Shown piece after piece: positions 26,221 through 33,350 of a stretch of 33,350 nt of DNA (position 1 is its first letter; every line of letters begins with the position of its first letter). This DNA is from Candidatus Sumerlaeota bacterium. Its GTDB lineage: Bacteria; Sumerlaeota; Sumerlaeia; UBA8349. The stretch lies in assembly GCA_016931035.1 (NCBI GenBank), contig JAFGFN010000003.1:1-33350 (forward strand), read 5' to 3'. The notes below the pieces were generated by a model. That model saw only the letters and a list, made by a program, of their open reading frames with translations. It had not been told where the DNA came from and ran no database searches. The position numbers and the translations under genes are program-made.

Positions 26221-26970
26221 TCACCGGGATTCCGGCCCGCCCGCGTCGTCGGGCAGAACGTGGAACTCGAGCAATTGGATGTCCAACTCGTAACGCCAAC
26301 GCAGGTTCTCGATCCGGATGCGCGTCGGAATCGGCCGGGGCCATCCGGCGAAGAGTCGAGGGGTTTCATACGTCGCGCGGCGCGCGATGCGTCCGTCGCG
26401 CGCCTCGATCGAGCGGAGGACAGGCCGGCCCGGCGCGTCGAACGTGTCCTCGCGCACGACACCCTCGCTCTCGCTCGACAGGATCGGGCGACCCTCGGCG
26501 GAACGGACGAGCCGCGCGTCCTGCGCCGCGCGCGGATCGAACAGATGGGCGATCTCTCCCATCGCGCCGTCGATCAAGGGATTGGGCGGCATCGAATCGG
26601 GTTTGAGAAGAATCCGGCGTTCGCCGTCCTTCGATTCGAGATCGAAAACCTTCCCGCCCATCTCCCCTAGGGTGAGCGCGCGGAAACCCGCGCCGCGCCG
26701 GACGATCAAGTACCCGACGAAATCGTAGCGCCGCCCGCGGATCGTGAGGGCGAGTCGCTGAACCATCTTGAACGAATCGGGATACGCCTCGCGCAGCGTC
26801 TCGATGCACGCGGTCCGCGTCGCCGGATCGTCGATCGGGTCCCCGGCCGGAGGGGCGTAGCGCGTGGCGCACGCCGTCGCCAGAAGAAGCGCGGCGAGCG
26901 GCGCGCCCCGCAGGAAGATTCGGCGCTTCGGAAACACCTGGGAGCCTCGGGATCGACTCGACACGTTCAT
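26221..26970 (-). CDS. DUF3261-like outer-membrane lipoprotein
   Basis: Predicted lipoprotein of 249 residues. A basic N-terminus precedes a hydrophobic stretch and the lipobox LATAC at about residues 30-34. The mature part is beta-rich, with short strands such as RYDFVGYLIVRR and KVFDLESKDGERRILL and a terminal ENLRWRYELDIQLLEF. This layout and its place between a LolA-like gene and an MMPL gene match the DUF3261 proteins of aryl-polyene clusters; the family call relies partly on context. Its start overlaps the LolA-like stop by 4 bp (ATGA), indicating translational coupling. Function is unknown, perhaps an outer-membrane docking factor for the exported lipid. Confidence 0.7.
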   Translation of the reverse strand: MNVSSRSRGSQVFPKRRIFLRGAPLAALLLATACATRYAPPAGDPIDDPATRTACIETLREAYPDSFKMVQRLALTIRGRRYDFVGYLIVRRGAGFRALTLGEMGGKVFDLESKDGERRILLKPDSMPPNPLIDGAMGEIAHLFDPRAAQDARLVRSAEGRPILSSESEGVVREDTFDAPGRPVLRSIEARDGRIARRATYETPRLFAGWPRPIPTRIRIENLRWRYELDIQLLEFHVLPDDAGGPESR

Positions 26971-27677
26971 TTCTCACCCGCCGCGGCGTCGAGCAAGATC
27001 GGATTCGCCCCATCGAAGAGTCGAGGATCGAGCGTCGGATTGATCTCGCGTCGCGCGAACCGGATCTCGACGTAGTCTTCGCCCGGCTCGCGGATCGTGA
27101 CCCGTTCGACCTGGCGCGACACCGGATCGATCGACAGTTCGACGGCCTCGATCATCCGACGAAGTTCCTCCGCGCTCGGCCTCATGACCAATCGGTAGTC
27201 GTCGCCCTCGTAGAGCTCGAGCCGATAGAGGTCGCGCGCCGTCTCGAACCGCCCCTGCATCCATCGCGAGATCTGTCCCAGGAGTTCGCGCATCAGCTCC
27301 TCGCCGCCCATGTTCGCGCGGCGGAGCTCCCCCTCGATCCGGTCGAACTTCGCCACGCTTCGCCCGTCATAGATCAGGACCGTCGCGTAGGGCTCGACCA
27401 GCTCCCAACGCAGCTTGTCGGGCGGGGCGAAACAAAGGACGCCGCGCGCTTCGAGCGTATCGAGAAACGCGGTCAAATGCCGCGTCTGCACGAACTCGGC
27501 GCGGAGCGAACGAATCTCTCGGAGCGTCTCGGGCATGGACGAAAGAAACCGGTCGCGTTCGGCGTCGGACGACAAGCGGTAGGACGAAGCCGTCGGGGAC
27601 GTCGTCTCCTGCGCCGACACGCGCATCGCCATGGCGTGGAACAGAATCAGAAGGACAAGAAACAGGCGAAACTTCAC
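26967..27677 (-). CDS. LolA-like periplasmic carrier protein
   Basis: Predicted periplasmic chaperone of 236 residues for a lipid or lipoprotein cargo. GTG at 27677, with AGGAGA well placed upstream, gives a signal peptide (KFRLFLVLLILFHAMAMRVSAQE). The mature protein has the LolA hallmark SLRAEFVQTRHL followed by GVLCFAPPDKLRWEL and YDGRSVAKFDR. The longer frame to 27923 lies inside the preceding ketosynthase-like gene and is rejected. The gene starts 11 bp after that gene and overlaps the next by 4 bp. In this operon it probably carries the ACP-derived product rather than general lipoproteins, as proposed for the LolA-like proteins of aryl-polyene clusters. No LolB or LolCDE is present here. 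Confidence 0.82.
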   Translation of the reverse strand: MKFRLFLVLLILFHAMAMRVSAQETTSPTASSYRLSSDAERDRFLSSMPETLREIRSLRAEFVQTRHLTAFLDTLEARGVLCFAPPDKLRWELVEPYATVLIYDGRSVAKFDRIEGELRRANMGGEELMRELLGQISRWMQGRFETARDLYRLELYEGDDYRLVMRPSAEELRRMIEAVELSIDPVSRQVERVTIREPGEDYVEIRFARREINPTLDPRLFDGANPILLDAAAGEK

Positions 27678-27688
27678 TCGGCGCTCTC

Positions 27689-28798
27689 CTATCGCGAAAG
27701 GATGGCGAGGCTGAATCGGTCGTCCCCGTCGCACGACAAACAACCGATCCGCGCGCCGGCGGGCAGATCCGCTTCGCGTTCTACCACCGCGAGCCCGCCG
27801 GAGCCCGTCGCGGCGTCGGGCGGCGCGTAGAGTTTGGCGTCGGCGATCGAGATCGCGGCGATGGCGGCGTCGAACGCCGTGCCGGTCGGCATCGAACCGT
27901 AGAGCGGCGCGTAGGCCGCGCACGGGACTCCGGTCGGAATCGCCCGTCTGTAGTCCTCAGCCCGATCCCGATCTCCGTTCGCCGCGAGAAAGAGGGCGTC
28001 GAGACCCGTCGGCACGCCGCCCGGTTCCCATGCGCCCATCGAGACGCGCTCGATCTTGCCGCATCGTCCTTCGCTCGTCTCCCTGCCTAGCAGGAAGACA
28101 ACGTACCCCTCGCCCGGCGCGTACGAACACGTCTCGAGAAGAAACGGCTGGAGAGGCGATCCCTCGCGATCGCGCGCGCGGCGCGCGACGCAGTATCCAA
28201 CGACGGGCGTATACTCCTCGCCAACCCCGGCCAGAACATAGTCCGCCTCGTCGCGTTCGAGGAGGCCCTGCGCCGTGGACAAGACGGCGGCGGCGGTTTG
28301 GCCGAAAGCGGCGATTGTCTGACACGGCCCTTCGATTCGCATGGCGATCGAGACCTGCGAGGCGAGAACGTTGTGGACCGACGTGGCGAAACAGGCGGGC
28401 GAGGCGCACTTGTCCCCGTCGTCGATCATGCTGTCCTGAAAGGCGAACGTCTGCCCGAGCGGCCCGTACCCCGAGCCGAAGACGACGGCGATGCGCGACG
28501 GATCGGGCCATTCGATCGCGGCGTCCTCGCGAGCCAGAAACGCCGCCAACAGCGCCATGCGGGAAAACGCGTCGAGACGCCGCAGCTCGCGTTTCGAGGC
28601 GAAACGAGACAGGCCCTCCGTTCCCGCGCGATAGACAGGGAGCCGGATCTCGCTGTCTGGCAAGGCGACCGACTCGATCTCGATCCGCGGGCGGTGCGTT
28701 CCCGCCAGTCCGGCGCGCAGAGCCTCGATCCCCTCGCCGAGCGCCGTGACGGCGCCGATGCCGAGTATCGAGACGGCTGTGTCGCTGACGAAAACCAT
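27689..28798 (-). CDS. Catalytically dead ketosynthase (chain-length-factor-like)
   Basis: A 369-residue thiolase-fold protein. Its N-terminus SILGIGAVTALGEGIEALRAGL matches ketosynthases. Where the partner has active-site NACSSG, this protein reads AFGQTA, so the Cys is replaced by Gly166 or Gln167 depending on a one-residue shift. The first His motif NAHGT becomes AANGD (N274) and the second TGHTLG becomes YGSMPTG (S302). All three catalytic residues are thus lost. Chain-length factors of type II polyketide synthases and the ApeC partner of aryl-polyene synthesis behave this way and act as a heterodimer with the active enzyme. It begins 9 bp after the active ketosynthase gene, so a stable KS-CLF pair is likely. 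Confidence 0.8.
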   Translation of the reverse strand: MVFVSDTAVSILGIGAVTALGEGIEALRAGLAGTHRPRIEIESVALPDSEIRLPVYRAGTEGLSRFASKRELRRLDAFSRMALLAAFLAREDAAIEWPDPSRIAVVFGSGYGPLGQTFAFQDSMIDDGDKCASPACFATSVHNVLASQVSIAMRIEGPCQTIAAFGQTAAAVLSTAQGLLERDEADYVLAGVGEEYTPVVGYCVARRARDREGSPLQPFLLETCSYAPGEGYVVFLLGRETSEGRCGKIERVSMGAWEPGGVPTGLDALFLAANGDRDRAEDYRRAIPTGVPCAAYAPLYGSMPTGTAFDAAIAAISIADAKLYAPPDAATGSGGLAVVEREADLPAGARIGCLSCDGDDRFSLAILSR

Positions 28799-28807
28799 CC
28801 GCGGTTC

Positions 28808-30034
28808 CTATCCCCTCTCCAACACGAGCGCCGAGTTGTGGCCGCCGAAGGCGAGCGAAGTGGAGATCCCGACCTTCGCCTCGAGCGGTATCGCGCGCGA
28901 CGTGGGTTCGATGCGGCACTCCGGATCGGCCTCGCCGAAACCCGCCGTCGCGGGGATTCTTTGGTCCGTCAAAGCGCGGATCGCGAAGACGGCCTCGATC
29001 GCTCCCGCCGCGCCCAAGGTGTGACCGGTATACGCCTTGGTCGAGACAACCGGAATCGCGGGGCGAAACACGTCCGCCGCGACGCGTCCCTCGACCCGGT
29101 CGTTGTCGGGCGTCGCCGTGCCGTGCGCGTTCAGGAAGTCGACTTGGTCCGCGCGTCGGTCGGCTTGTTTCAGCGCCGCGGCGATCGCCCGTCTCAACCC
29201 CTTGCCCTCGGGATGCGGCGCGGTCGGATGGTGGGCGTCCGCCGCGCAGCCGTATCCGAGCACCCGCGCCAGGGGCCGCGCGCCGCGCGCCGAGGCGCTC
29301 TCGCGGGTCTCGACGATCAGAGCGCCCGCCCCTTCGCCCAGGTTGAGTCCCGCGCGCCGCCGGTCGAACGGCAGACAGGGCTCTCTCGACGCGATCATGA
29401 GCGAGATGAAACCCAGATAGGTGACACGCGAGAGCTCGTCGCTCCCTCCGGCGATCGCGACGTCGCAGCGACCCGATTCGACCCACGCCTTCGCCATCCC
29501 GACCGCGTCGGTGCCCGAAGAGCAAGCGTTGGCCAGAGTCACCGCCGGCCCGCGCGCGCCGAGGGCTCGCGCCAACATCGACGCCGGATTATTGTCGAGG
29601 AATTGCTCGACCGGCTCGAGGTCCGGCGCTTCGCCCTCGCGCCACGCCCGGTAGAAAGGCTCGTTGTTCAGAGTGCATCCGACCGTCGTTCCCATGCACA
29701 CGCCGACGCGAAGCGACCTCAGGCGCTCCGTGTCAACCCGCGCTTGGCGACACGCCTCGGACGCCGCCAGCAGCGCGAGGCGCGAAGTGCGCGACACGCG
29801 ACGAGGAAGGGCGAGCCCGGCGAAACCGTCGGCGCGGGCCAACCCCTCCCATTCCTCATCCAGATCCGAATCGATTTCGAAGACGGGATATCCCTCGTCC
29901 AGATCGACCGCGAAACGCTTGGGCGGTCGGGGCGCGCGCCGTCCCGCGTAGAGAGTCGCCATCGACGCGTCGACGGAGCGTCCCGCGCCGCACAGACACC
30001 CCAGACCCGTAACGATCGCCTGGCGAGTCGTCAT
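28808..30034 (-). CDS. Beta-ketoacyl-ACP synthase (FabF/KS-alpha-like)
   Basis: Condensing enzyme of type II fatty acid or polyketide synthesis that adds malonyl-ACP-derived two-carbon units, with 408 residues. The complete Cys-His-His triad is present: C171 in NACSSG, H304 in NAHGTATPDND and H338 in YTGHTLGAAGA. The N-terminus RQAIVTGLGCLCGAG and the C-terminal SLAFGGHNSALVLERG are standard. Its ATG overlaps the ACP stop by 4 bp (ATGA), and the dead partner follows after 9 bp. Its place beside ACP, CLF-like, LolA-like and MMPL genes favours specialised lipid or polyene synthesis over housekeeping FabF; housekeeping use cannot be excluded from sequence alone. Confidence 0.92.
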   Translation of the reverse strand: MTTRQAIVTGLGCLCGAGRSVDASMATLYAGRRAPRPPKRFAVDLDEGYPVFEIDSDLDEEWEGLARADGFAGLALPRRVSRTSRLALLAASEACRQARVDTERLRSLRVGVCMGTTVGCTLNNEPFYRAWREGEAPDLEPVEQFLDNNPASMLARALGARGPAVTLANACSSGTDAVGMAKAWVESGRCDVAIAGGSDELSRVTYLGFISLMIASREPCLPFDRRRAGLNLGEGAGALIVETRESASARGARPLARVLGYGCAADAHHPTAPHPEGKGLRRAIAAALKQADRRADQVDFLNAHGTATPDNDRVEGRVAADVFRPAIPVVSTKAYTGHTLGAAGAIEAVFAIRALTDQRIPATAGFGEADPECRIEPTSRAIPLEAKVGISTSLAFGGHNSALVLERG

Positions 30035-30288
30035 GGCTGTCCTTGGCGAGCGCGAACGTAGTCGGCCAGCGACCGGATCGACTGAAAGGCCCGGCGGCCT
30101 TCTTCCATATCCTTGATATCTATGGAGAAATGCTTTTTGAGAAGAACGACGAGTTCGACCGCGTCGAGCGAGTCCAGACCCAACCCTTCGCCGAAGAGCG
30201 GCGCATCATCCTCCATCTCTTCCGGATTCACGTCCTCCAGGTTCAATTCCTCGACTAGCAGCGCCTTCAGTTGACTCTCCAGGCTCAC
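30031..30288 (-). CDS. Acyl carrier protein
   Basis: Small acidic carrier that holds growing acyl or polyene chains on phosphopantetheine. Ser40 in GLGLDSLDAVEL is the modified residue and is followed by the helix LVVLLKKHFSIDI. GTG at 30288 gives the usual ACP length of 85 residues (SLESQLKALLVEELNL). An upstream ATG at 30375 would add 29 residues lacking family similarity and is less likely, although the GTG has only a weak Shine-Dalgarno sequence (GAGA). It is the first gene of the six-gene operon. The next gene, a ketosynthase, overlaps by 4 bp. It is probably dedicated to this pathway. Confidence 0.9.
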   Translation of the reverse strand: MSLESQLKALLVEELNLEDVNPEEMEDDAPLFGEGLGLDSLDAVELVVLLKKHFSIDIKDMEEGRRAFQSIRSLADYVRARQGQP

Positions 30289-30453
30289 TTTCGGTATCTC
30301 TTTCTGTGCCGACGTTGTTCCTTCCCGCGCGCCGCGCGCCGGACCGAAACGAATTCCCCCGAGACCGCCGCGCATTGCCGAATGCGTATGTTACCCGCTC
30401 CATCCCCTTCGCCGCAACGATATACGGCGCTTCTCGCCTACAGCCGCTTTGTG

Positions 30454-32067
30454 TCACGGGGAAAGATCGGCGCTTGCGTTTTTCTCGAAAAGAAACAGCG
30501 TCGTCTCGCCGCAGACCCATTCGGTTCCGACCTGCCGGTACGGCGATCCCGGCGCCGCGAGCGCCCCGGGCAGACGCGTATCGTCGGTGACGACCAACCA
30601 CAACCGGTCGGACCCGCGCGAGAGTTCGGCCGCCAAACGCCGGAGGGCCCTGTCGCGTTCGGGACCCTTGGGAACCGCCTTCTCGTCTCCGCGATCGAGG
30701 GCCGAAAGCGGAACGTCGCCCAGTCCGTAGTAGGCAAACGCGCGGCGCGAGGCCCCGTCGTAGCAAAGAACGATCGCGTCGCGGGCCGGGCGCGCCTCGC
30801 GCGCGATGCGCCGACACGCCTGCCTCAGTCCCGCTCCTGGATAGAGGCTCCAGCCCGCCGAACACAAAAGGACGACGACGAGGGCAAGCCCCAGATAGAC
30901 TCTATGCCAACCGACGGTCGGACGGCCCGAGGCGCGCCTGAGTTCGACGACGCGAGCGATCGCCCGATAGGCGCCCGCCACGGCCACCGGCGCCGCGGCG
31001 GCCGTGACGGCGTAGTAGCGCTGCGAGCTCAGAACGGTGCTCGACTTGAACGCCGCGAAATAGATCGGCGCCGCGGGCGTGAAAAACCACCAAGGCAACA
31101 GAGTCGAGAGCGCGGCGCCGGGCGAGAGACGTCCGTCGTCCGTCGATTCGTCGCTTCCCGCCTTTCCGGATCGCATCGCCTTCCACGCGAGGCAGACAAC
31201 CGCCGCAACGGTCGCCACGAGGAGGGGAACCGAGACGAGCCGCGACGCCTTGTTCACAAGGTCATGGTCGTAGTCGCCCCAAACGACGCGCAGAATCTCG
31301 CGGAACAAGCGGTCGAAGGACGGCAGCGCCCACTCGTCTTGGCCGATCTTGTATTGCACGCGTTCCCAGAACAGAAGCCACGGACTCCAAACGACGAACG
31401 GCACGACGACGAGCCCCGCCAGCCAGAGGCCCGCGAGACGACAGCGGCGACGGACCGCGACCCAGTGAATCGCCTGGACGAGATACACGAGGGCGAAGAG
31501 AAGATGGAAAAAAAGACCGCCGATTCCGGCAAGGAGGTGAACCGTGCGGGCGCGCCATCCTCCCCCGGCGAGAAGCGCAAGGTAGGCGTCCATCGACAGG
31601 ACGCTCCAGAAGACCACCGCCGAGTACATCCGCGCATCGGCGGGAAGAGACAGGAGATTCTGACCCGCCGCGGCGATCCACGCCGCGCCGAGCGCGGCGC
31701 GCGGCCCCCAAGCGCGCCAGACCAGGTGCCACGTCGCGGCGACGGCGCCCAAGCTGAACAGCGCCGACGGGAAGCGCAAGGCGAACTCGCCCTGGCCGAA
31801 GACGAGCGTCCACGCCTTGAGCGTCAGGAAATAGCCGGGCATGTGGTTGAGCCGCAGACGGTCTTCGACGACCGCGTCCCAATCCAGGCCGATGACCTTG
31901 AGTGTGATGAATTCATTGTTCCACAGGCCCTTGCGAGCGAGAAGCGCGACATGCAGCGCGCACAACAGGCCGAGGCTCGCCCAGGCTAGGCGTCGCCCCG
32001 CCCGTCCCCAATCGGCGAGGGGCGGAACGTCGGGCTCAAGGAGGGATTTGTCCGTCGAGGTCTCCAT
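30454..32067 (-). CDS. GT39-type membrane glycosyltransferase-like protein
   Basis: Polytopic inner-membrane protein of 537 residues of the GT-C fold (PMT/ArnT relatives), which transfer sugars from lipid-linked donors outside the membrane. An acidic residue in the first loop (LWNNEFITLKV) stands where the catalytic Asp/Glu is expected. It is followed by LNHMPGYFLTLKAWTLVFG and EFALRFPSALFSLGA, a strong family signature. About ten hydrophobic helices cover residues 25-420, and a soluble domain of about 110 residues ends the protein. It lies 165 bp upstream of the ACP gene on the same strand, so it may glycosylate the product or be unrelated. The upstream boundary is a terminator just before its ATG. 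Confidence 0.8.
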   Translation of the reverse strand: METSTDKSLLEPDVPPLADWGRAGRRLAWASLGLLCALHVALLARKGLWNNEFITLKVIGLDWDAVVEDRLRLNHMPGYFLTLKAWTLVFGQGEFALRFPSALFSLGAVAATWHLVWRAWGPRAALGAAWIAAAGQNLLSLPADARMYSAVVFWSVLSMDAYLALLAGGGWRARTVHLLAGIGGLFFHLLFALVYLVQAIHWVAVRRRCRLAGLWLAGLVVVPFVVWSPWLLFWERVQYKIGQDEWALPSFDRLFREILRVVWGDYDHDLVNKASRLVSVPLLVATVAAVVCLAWKAMRSGKAGSDESTDDGRLSPGAALSTLLPWWFFTPAAPIYFAAFKSSTVLSSQRYYAVTAAAAPVAVAGAYRAIARVVELRRASGRPTVGWHRVYLGLALVVVLLCSAGWSLYPGAGLRQACRRIAREARPARDAIVLCYDGASRRAFAYYGLGDVPLSALDRGDEKAVPKGPERDRALRRLAAELSRGSDRLWLVVTDDTRLPGALAAPGSPYRQVGTEWVCGETTLFLFEKNASADLSP

Positions 32068-32070
32068 GGG

Positions 32071-32115
32071 AAAAAAGGAAAAGCCTCTCAGCGAGGTTCT
32101 CTCGAAGAGAGGCTT
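32071..32115 (-). terminator. Rho-independent terminator of the putative 6S RNA gene
   Basis: On the minus strand AAGCCTCTC (32115-32107) and its perfect 9-bp complement GAGAGGCTT (32089-32081) form a stem, followed directly by a T-rich tract (TTTTCCTTTTTT, 32082-32071). The element ends 4 bp before the glycosyltransferase start and sits 6 nt after the folded RNA. Confidence 0.75.
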
Positions 32116-32305
32116 ACGATATTAACCCGCTCCGCCGTCCAGCCAGAGTAGGCGAACCAATCCGCCAGGTGGGTGCCCGCAAAACCGCTTCCGGTGCCCC
32201 GACCAGGGGGCGCCATTCCACGGAATAATATTAAGCTCCCTGATGTAGTATGTTGGTTCTCTACATCACTGACTGCACCAACGTCGCAGGTTAACTCTCG
32301 CGCGT
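32081..32305 (-). ncRNA. ssrS: Structured small RNA, probable 6S RNA
   Basis: A discrete minus-strand RNA gene with its own promoter and terminator. The ends of the folded core pair over 9 bp: TTAACCTGC (32294-32286) with GCGGGTTAA (32130-32122), giving about 173 nt, the normal size of 6S RNA. A second inner helix pairs CAGTCAG with CTGGCTG. The apex is GCCCC/GGGGC around CTGGTC. The 3' side reads GCGGGCACCCACCT followed by a small hairpin (GGCGG/TCGCC), which recalls the conserved 3' bubble of alphaproteobacterial 6S RNAs. 6S RNA binds the housekeeping RNA polymerase by mimicking an open promoter. The ncRNA call is stronger than the 6S family call. Confidence 0.65.
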
Positions 32306-32311
32306 TGTCCG

Positions 32312-32342
32312 ATAGGATGCGATCGGTCGAGTTCGTTGTCAA
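32312..32342 (-). promoter_or_regulatory. Promoter of the putative 6S RNA gene
   Basis: A perfect TTGACA at 32342-32337 on the minus strand is followed 17-19 bp later by CATCCT/TCCTAT as the -10 region, predicting a start near 32305. The -10 match is mediocre, but the position relative to the RNA fold is right. Confidence 0.5.
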
Positions 32343-32493
32343 AAAACCCATGCGGACCGTCTCAATCCCGCGTTTGGAATCTTATCAAACCCCTAGTCGC
32401 GCGCGCAAGCAAAAACCGCATCTCGCCCTTTATTCACAATGCGATTCTTTGCGCGCGATGTACGAAAATCCTTGACACGGACGCGACGCGTTC

Positions 32494-33171
32494 TCACGCC
32501 TCCGTCCTCGGAGACCAGCGTTCGATCCGCCATCCGCGCGAACGCGCGATGCGTTCCATCTCTTCGCCCGGGTTGACCGCGACGGCGCGGCCCACTCGCT
32601 CGAGCATCGCCACGTCCGGAATACTATCTCCATAGTAAACCGACCGGTTCAGATCGCGGCCTTGCTCGGCCGCGTAGCGCGAGGCCAGCACGAACTTCCC
32701 TTCGGCGATACAGTAGGGCTCGACGATTCGACCCGTGTAGCGGCCGTTCGCGATCTCCAATTCGGTCGCGATCAGGTCGGTCATATCGAGATGCCGCGCC
32801 AGAGGCTCGGCCACGGGGCGATTCGTCGCCGTCAGCATGACGCGCGGCACGCCGTCCGCCTCGAGGCGTTCGAGCGTCGCCCGGGCCTCGGGAAAGACCC
32901 GTTCGCGAACCCGCCATTCGAAGTGACGACGCGCGAGCTCGGCCATCTCCTCGGGCGCGCGCCCGCGAAACTGCGCGAGCTGAAACGACAAGTAGTCTTG
33001 AACCGGGAGATTCCCCTCGTAGTACAGACGCCAATAGCGGTCCATCTCCCCCCGCTCCGACGGGTCCGCCAGGCCCTCCTGGATCAGATATTCCTTCCAC
33101 GACACGTCGCAATCGTTGTCGATGAGCGTATGGTCCATGTCGAAGAAGACCACGTCGGGACGAAAGGTCAT
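32494..33171 (-). CDS. HAD-IB family phosphatase (SerB-like)
   Basis: Cytoplasmic phosphatase of 225 residues. Motif I is FFDMDHTLID, with nucleophile D11 and acid/base D13. Motif II is MLTATNRP, the motif III Lys lies in AEGKFVLA, and motif IV is YYGDSIPDVAML. The helical cap between about residues 20 and 95 places it in subfamily IB with phosphoserine phosphatase-like enzymes. The substrate is not evident; phosphoserine, sugar phosphates and lipid phosphates all occur in the family. The ATG at 33171 is the natural start. No neighbour indicates a pathway. Confidence 0.9.
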   Translation of the reverse strand: MTFRPDVVFFDMDHTLIDNDCDVSWKEYLIQEGLADPSERGEMDRYWRLYYEGNLPVQDYLSFQLAQFRGRAPEEMAELARRHFEWRVRERVFPEARATLERLEADGVPRVMLTATNRPVAEPLARHLDMTDLIATELEIANGRYTGRIVEPYCIAEGKFVLASRYAAEQGRDLNRSVYYGDSIPDVAMLERVGRAVAVNPGEEMERIARSRGWRIERWSPRTEA

Positions 33172-33279
33172 CGCGCGCGTTCTCTCCCTTCCTTGTGTTC
33201 CGGGTTCCCCAGCGTAGGGAAACGATCGAGTAAGGTCGAGCGTTTTCTTCGCGCTCGGGATGCACCGGGCGCATCTTGA

Positions 33280-33350
33280 TTAGGCAACGTTGTCCAGTTC
33301 CCAGATTTCGTCCCAGTCGTCGTTGCGGCGGGCGAGTTCGAGTTCCACGA
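33280..33350 (-). CDS. C-terminal end of a gene cut by the window edge
   Basis: A minus-strand frame runs off the window and ends with TAA at 33280. Its last residues are VELELARRNDDWDEIWELDNVA, an acidic, amphipathic tail with the codon use of the neighbouring genes. It is too short to identify. Confidence 0.4.
   Translation of the reverse strand, partial: VELELARRNDDWDEIWELDNVA

Noticed and set aside
24978..26606. A 542-residue plus-strand open frame opposite the MMPL gene
   Set aside because: Compositionally biased antisense frame with no motifs.
32088..32351. An 87-residue minus-strand open frame between the glycosyltransferase and phosphatase genes
   Set aside because: It lies across the structured RNA, its promoter and terminator, and has no recognisable domain; the RNA fold explains the sequence better.
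32472..32477. TTGACA on the plus strand near the phosphatase gene stop
   Set aside because: No plus-strand gene or RNA follows, so it is probably chance.
1..33350. Search for CRISPR arrays, tRNAs, rRNAs and transposase genes
   Set aside because: I saw no regularly spaced direct repeats, no cloverleaf or rRNA sequence and no transposase-like protein in the window.

Overview
The window looks like a chromosomal segment from a GC-rich, Gram-negative, uncultured bacterium. LolA-like and Lol-type lipoproteins, a type II secretion/type IV pilus machine and a Tat system imply two membranes. The mix of a DUF6485-type cysteine-rich protein, an orphan corrinoid-type URO-D family protein, lamin-tail and calcium-loop decorations and beta-helix polysaccharidases recalls lineages such as Sumerlaeota, Hydrogenedentota or Planctomycetota relatives. 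This placement is an inference from gene content; no rRNA or marker tree is available here.

Region 1 (about 0.1-11.4 kb, all minus strand) is a pilus/type II secretion operon. In transcription order it reads PilB-like ATPase, PilT-like retraction ATPase, second GspE/PilB-like ATPase, GspF/PilC-like platform protein, then pseudopilins of GspH, GspI, GspJ and GspK type. GspK is oversized and carries a lamin-tail domain. Secretin, prepilin peptidase and a major pseudopilin are not in the window. Upstream lies a small cysteine-rich DUF6485-type gene with its own promoter.

Region 2 (11.5-19.1 kb) holds an orphan polysaccharide-export ABC permease, a divergent GT-C glycosyltransferase fused to TPRs, a secreted beta-helix protein with 210-bp internal repeats, and tatA-tatC.

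Region 3 (19.1-23.7 kb) has a palindromic, cruciform-capable repeat element, a pseudo-receiver/anti-sigma-type ATPase protein, a URO-D family protein, a lipoprotein pectate-lyase-like enzyme with a calcium-loop tail, and a truncated DNA methyltransferase remnant.

Region 4 (23.7-32.1 kb, minus strand) is the most interesting part. It is a tightly coupled six-gene operon: ACP, ketosynthase, catalytically dead ketosynthase (chain-length-factor-like), LolA-like carrier, DUF3261-like lipoprotein and MMPL exporter. It resembles the core and export half of aryl-polyene-type clusters, but the usual ketoreductase, dehydratases, ligase and ammonia lyase are absent. A GT39-type membrane glycosyltransferase lies just upstream. 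Upstream of that is a compact non-coding RNA gene with promoter, about 175-nt closed fold and rho-independent terminator, which I read as a probable 6S RNA. The window ends with a HAD-IB phosphatase and the last codons of another minus-strand gene.
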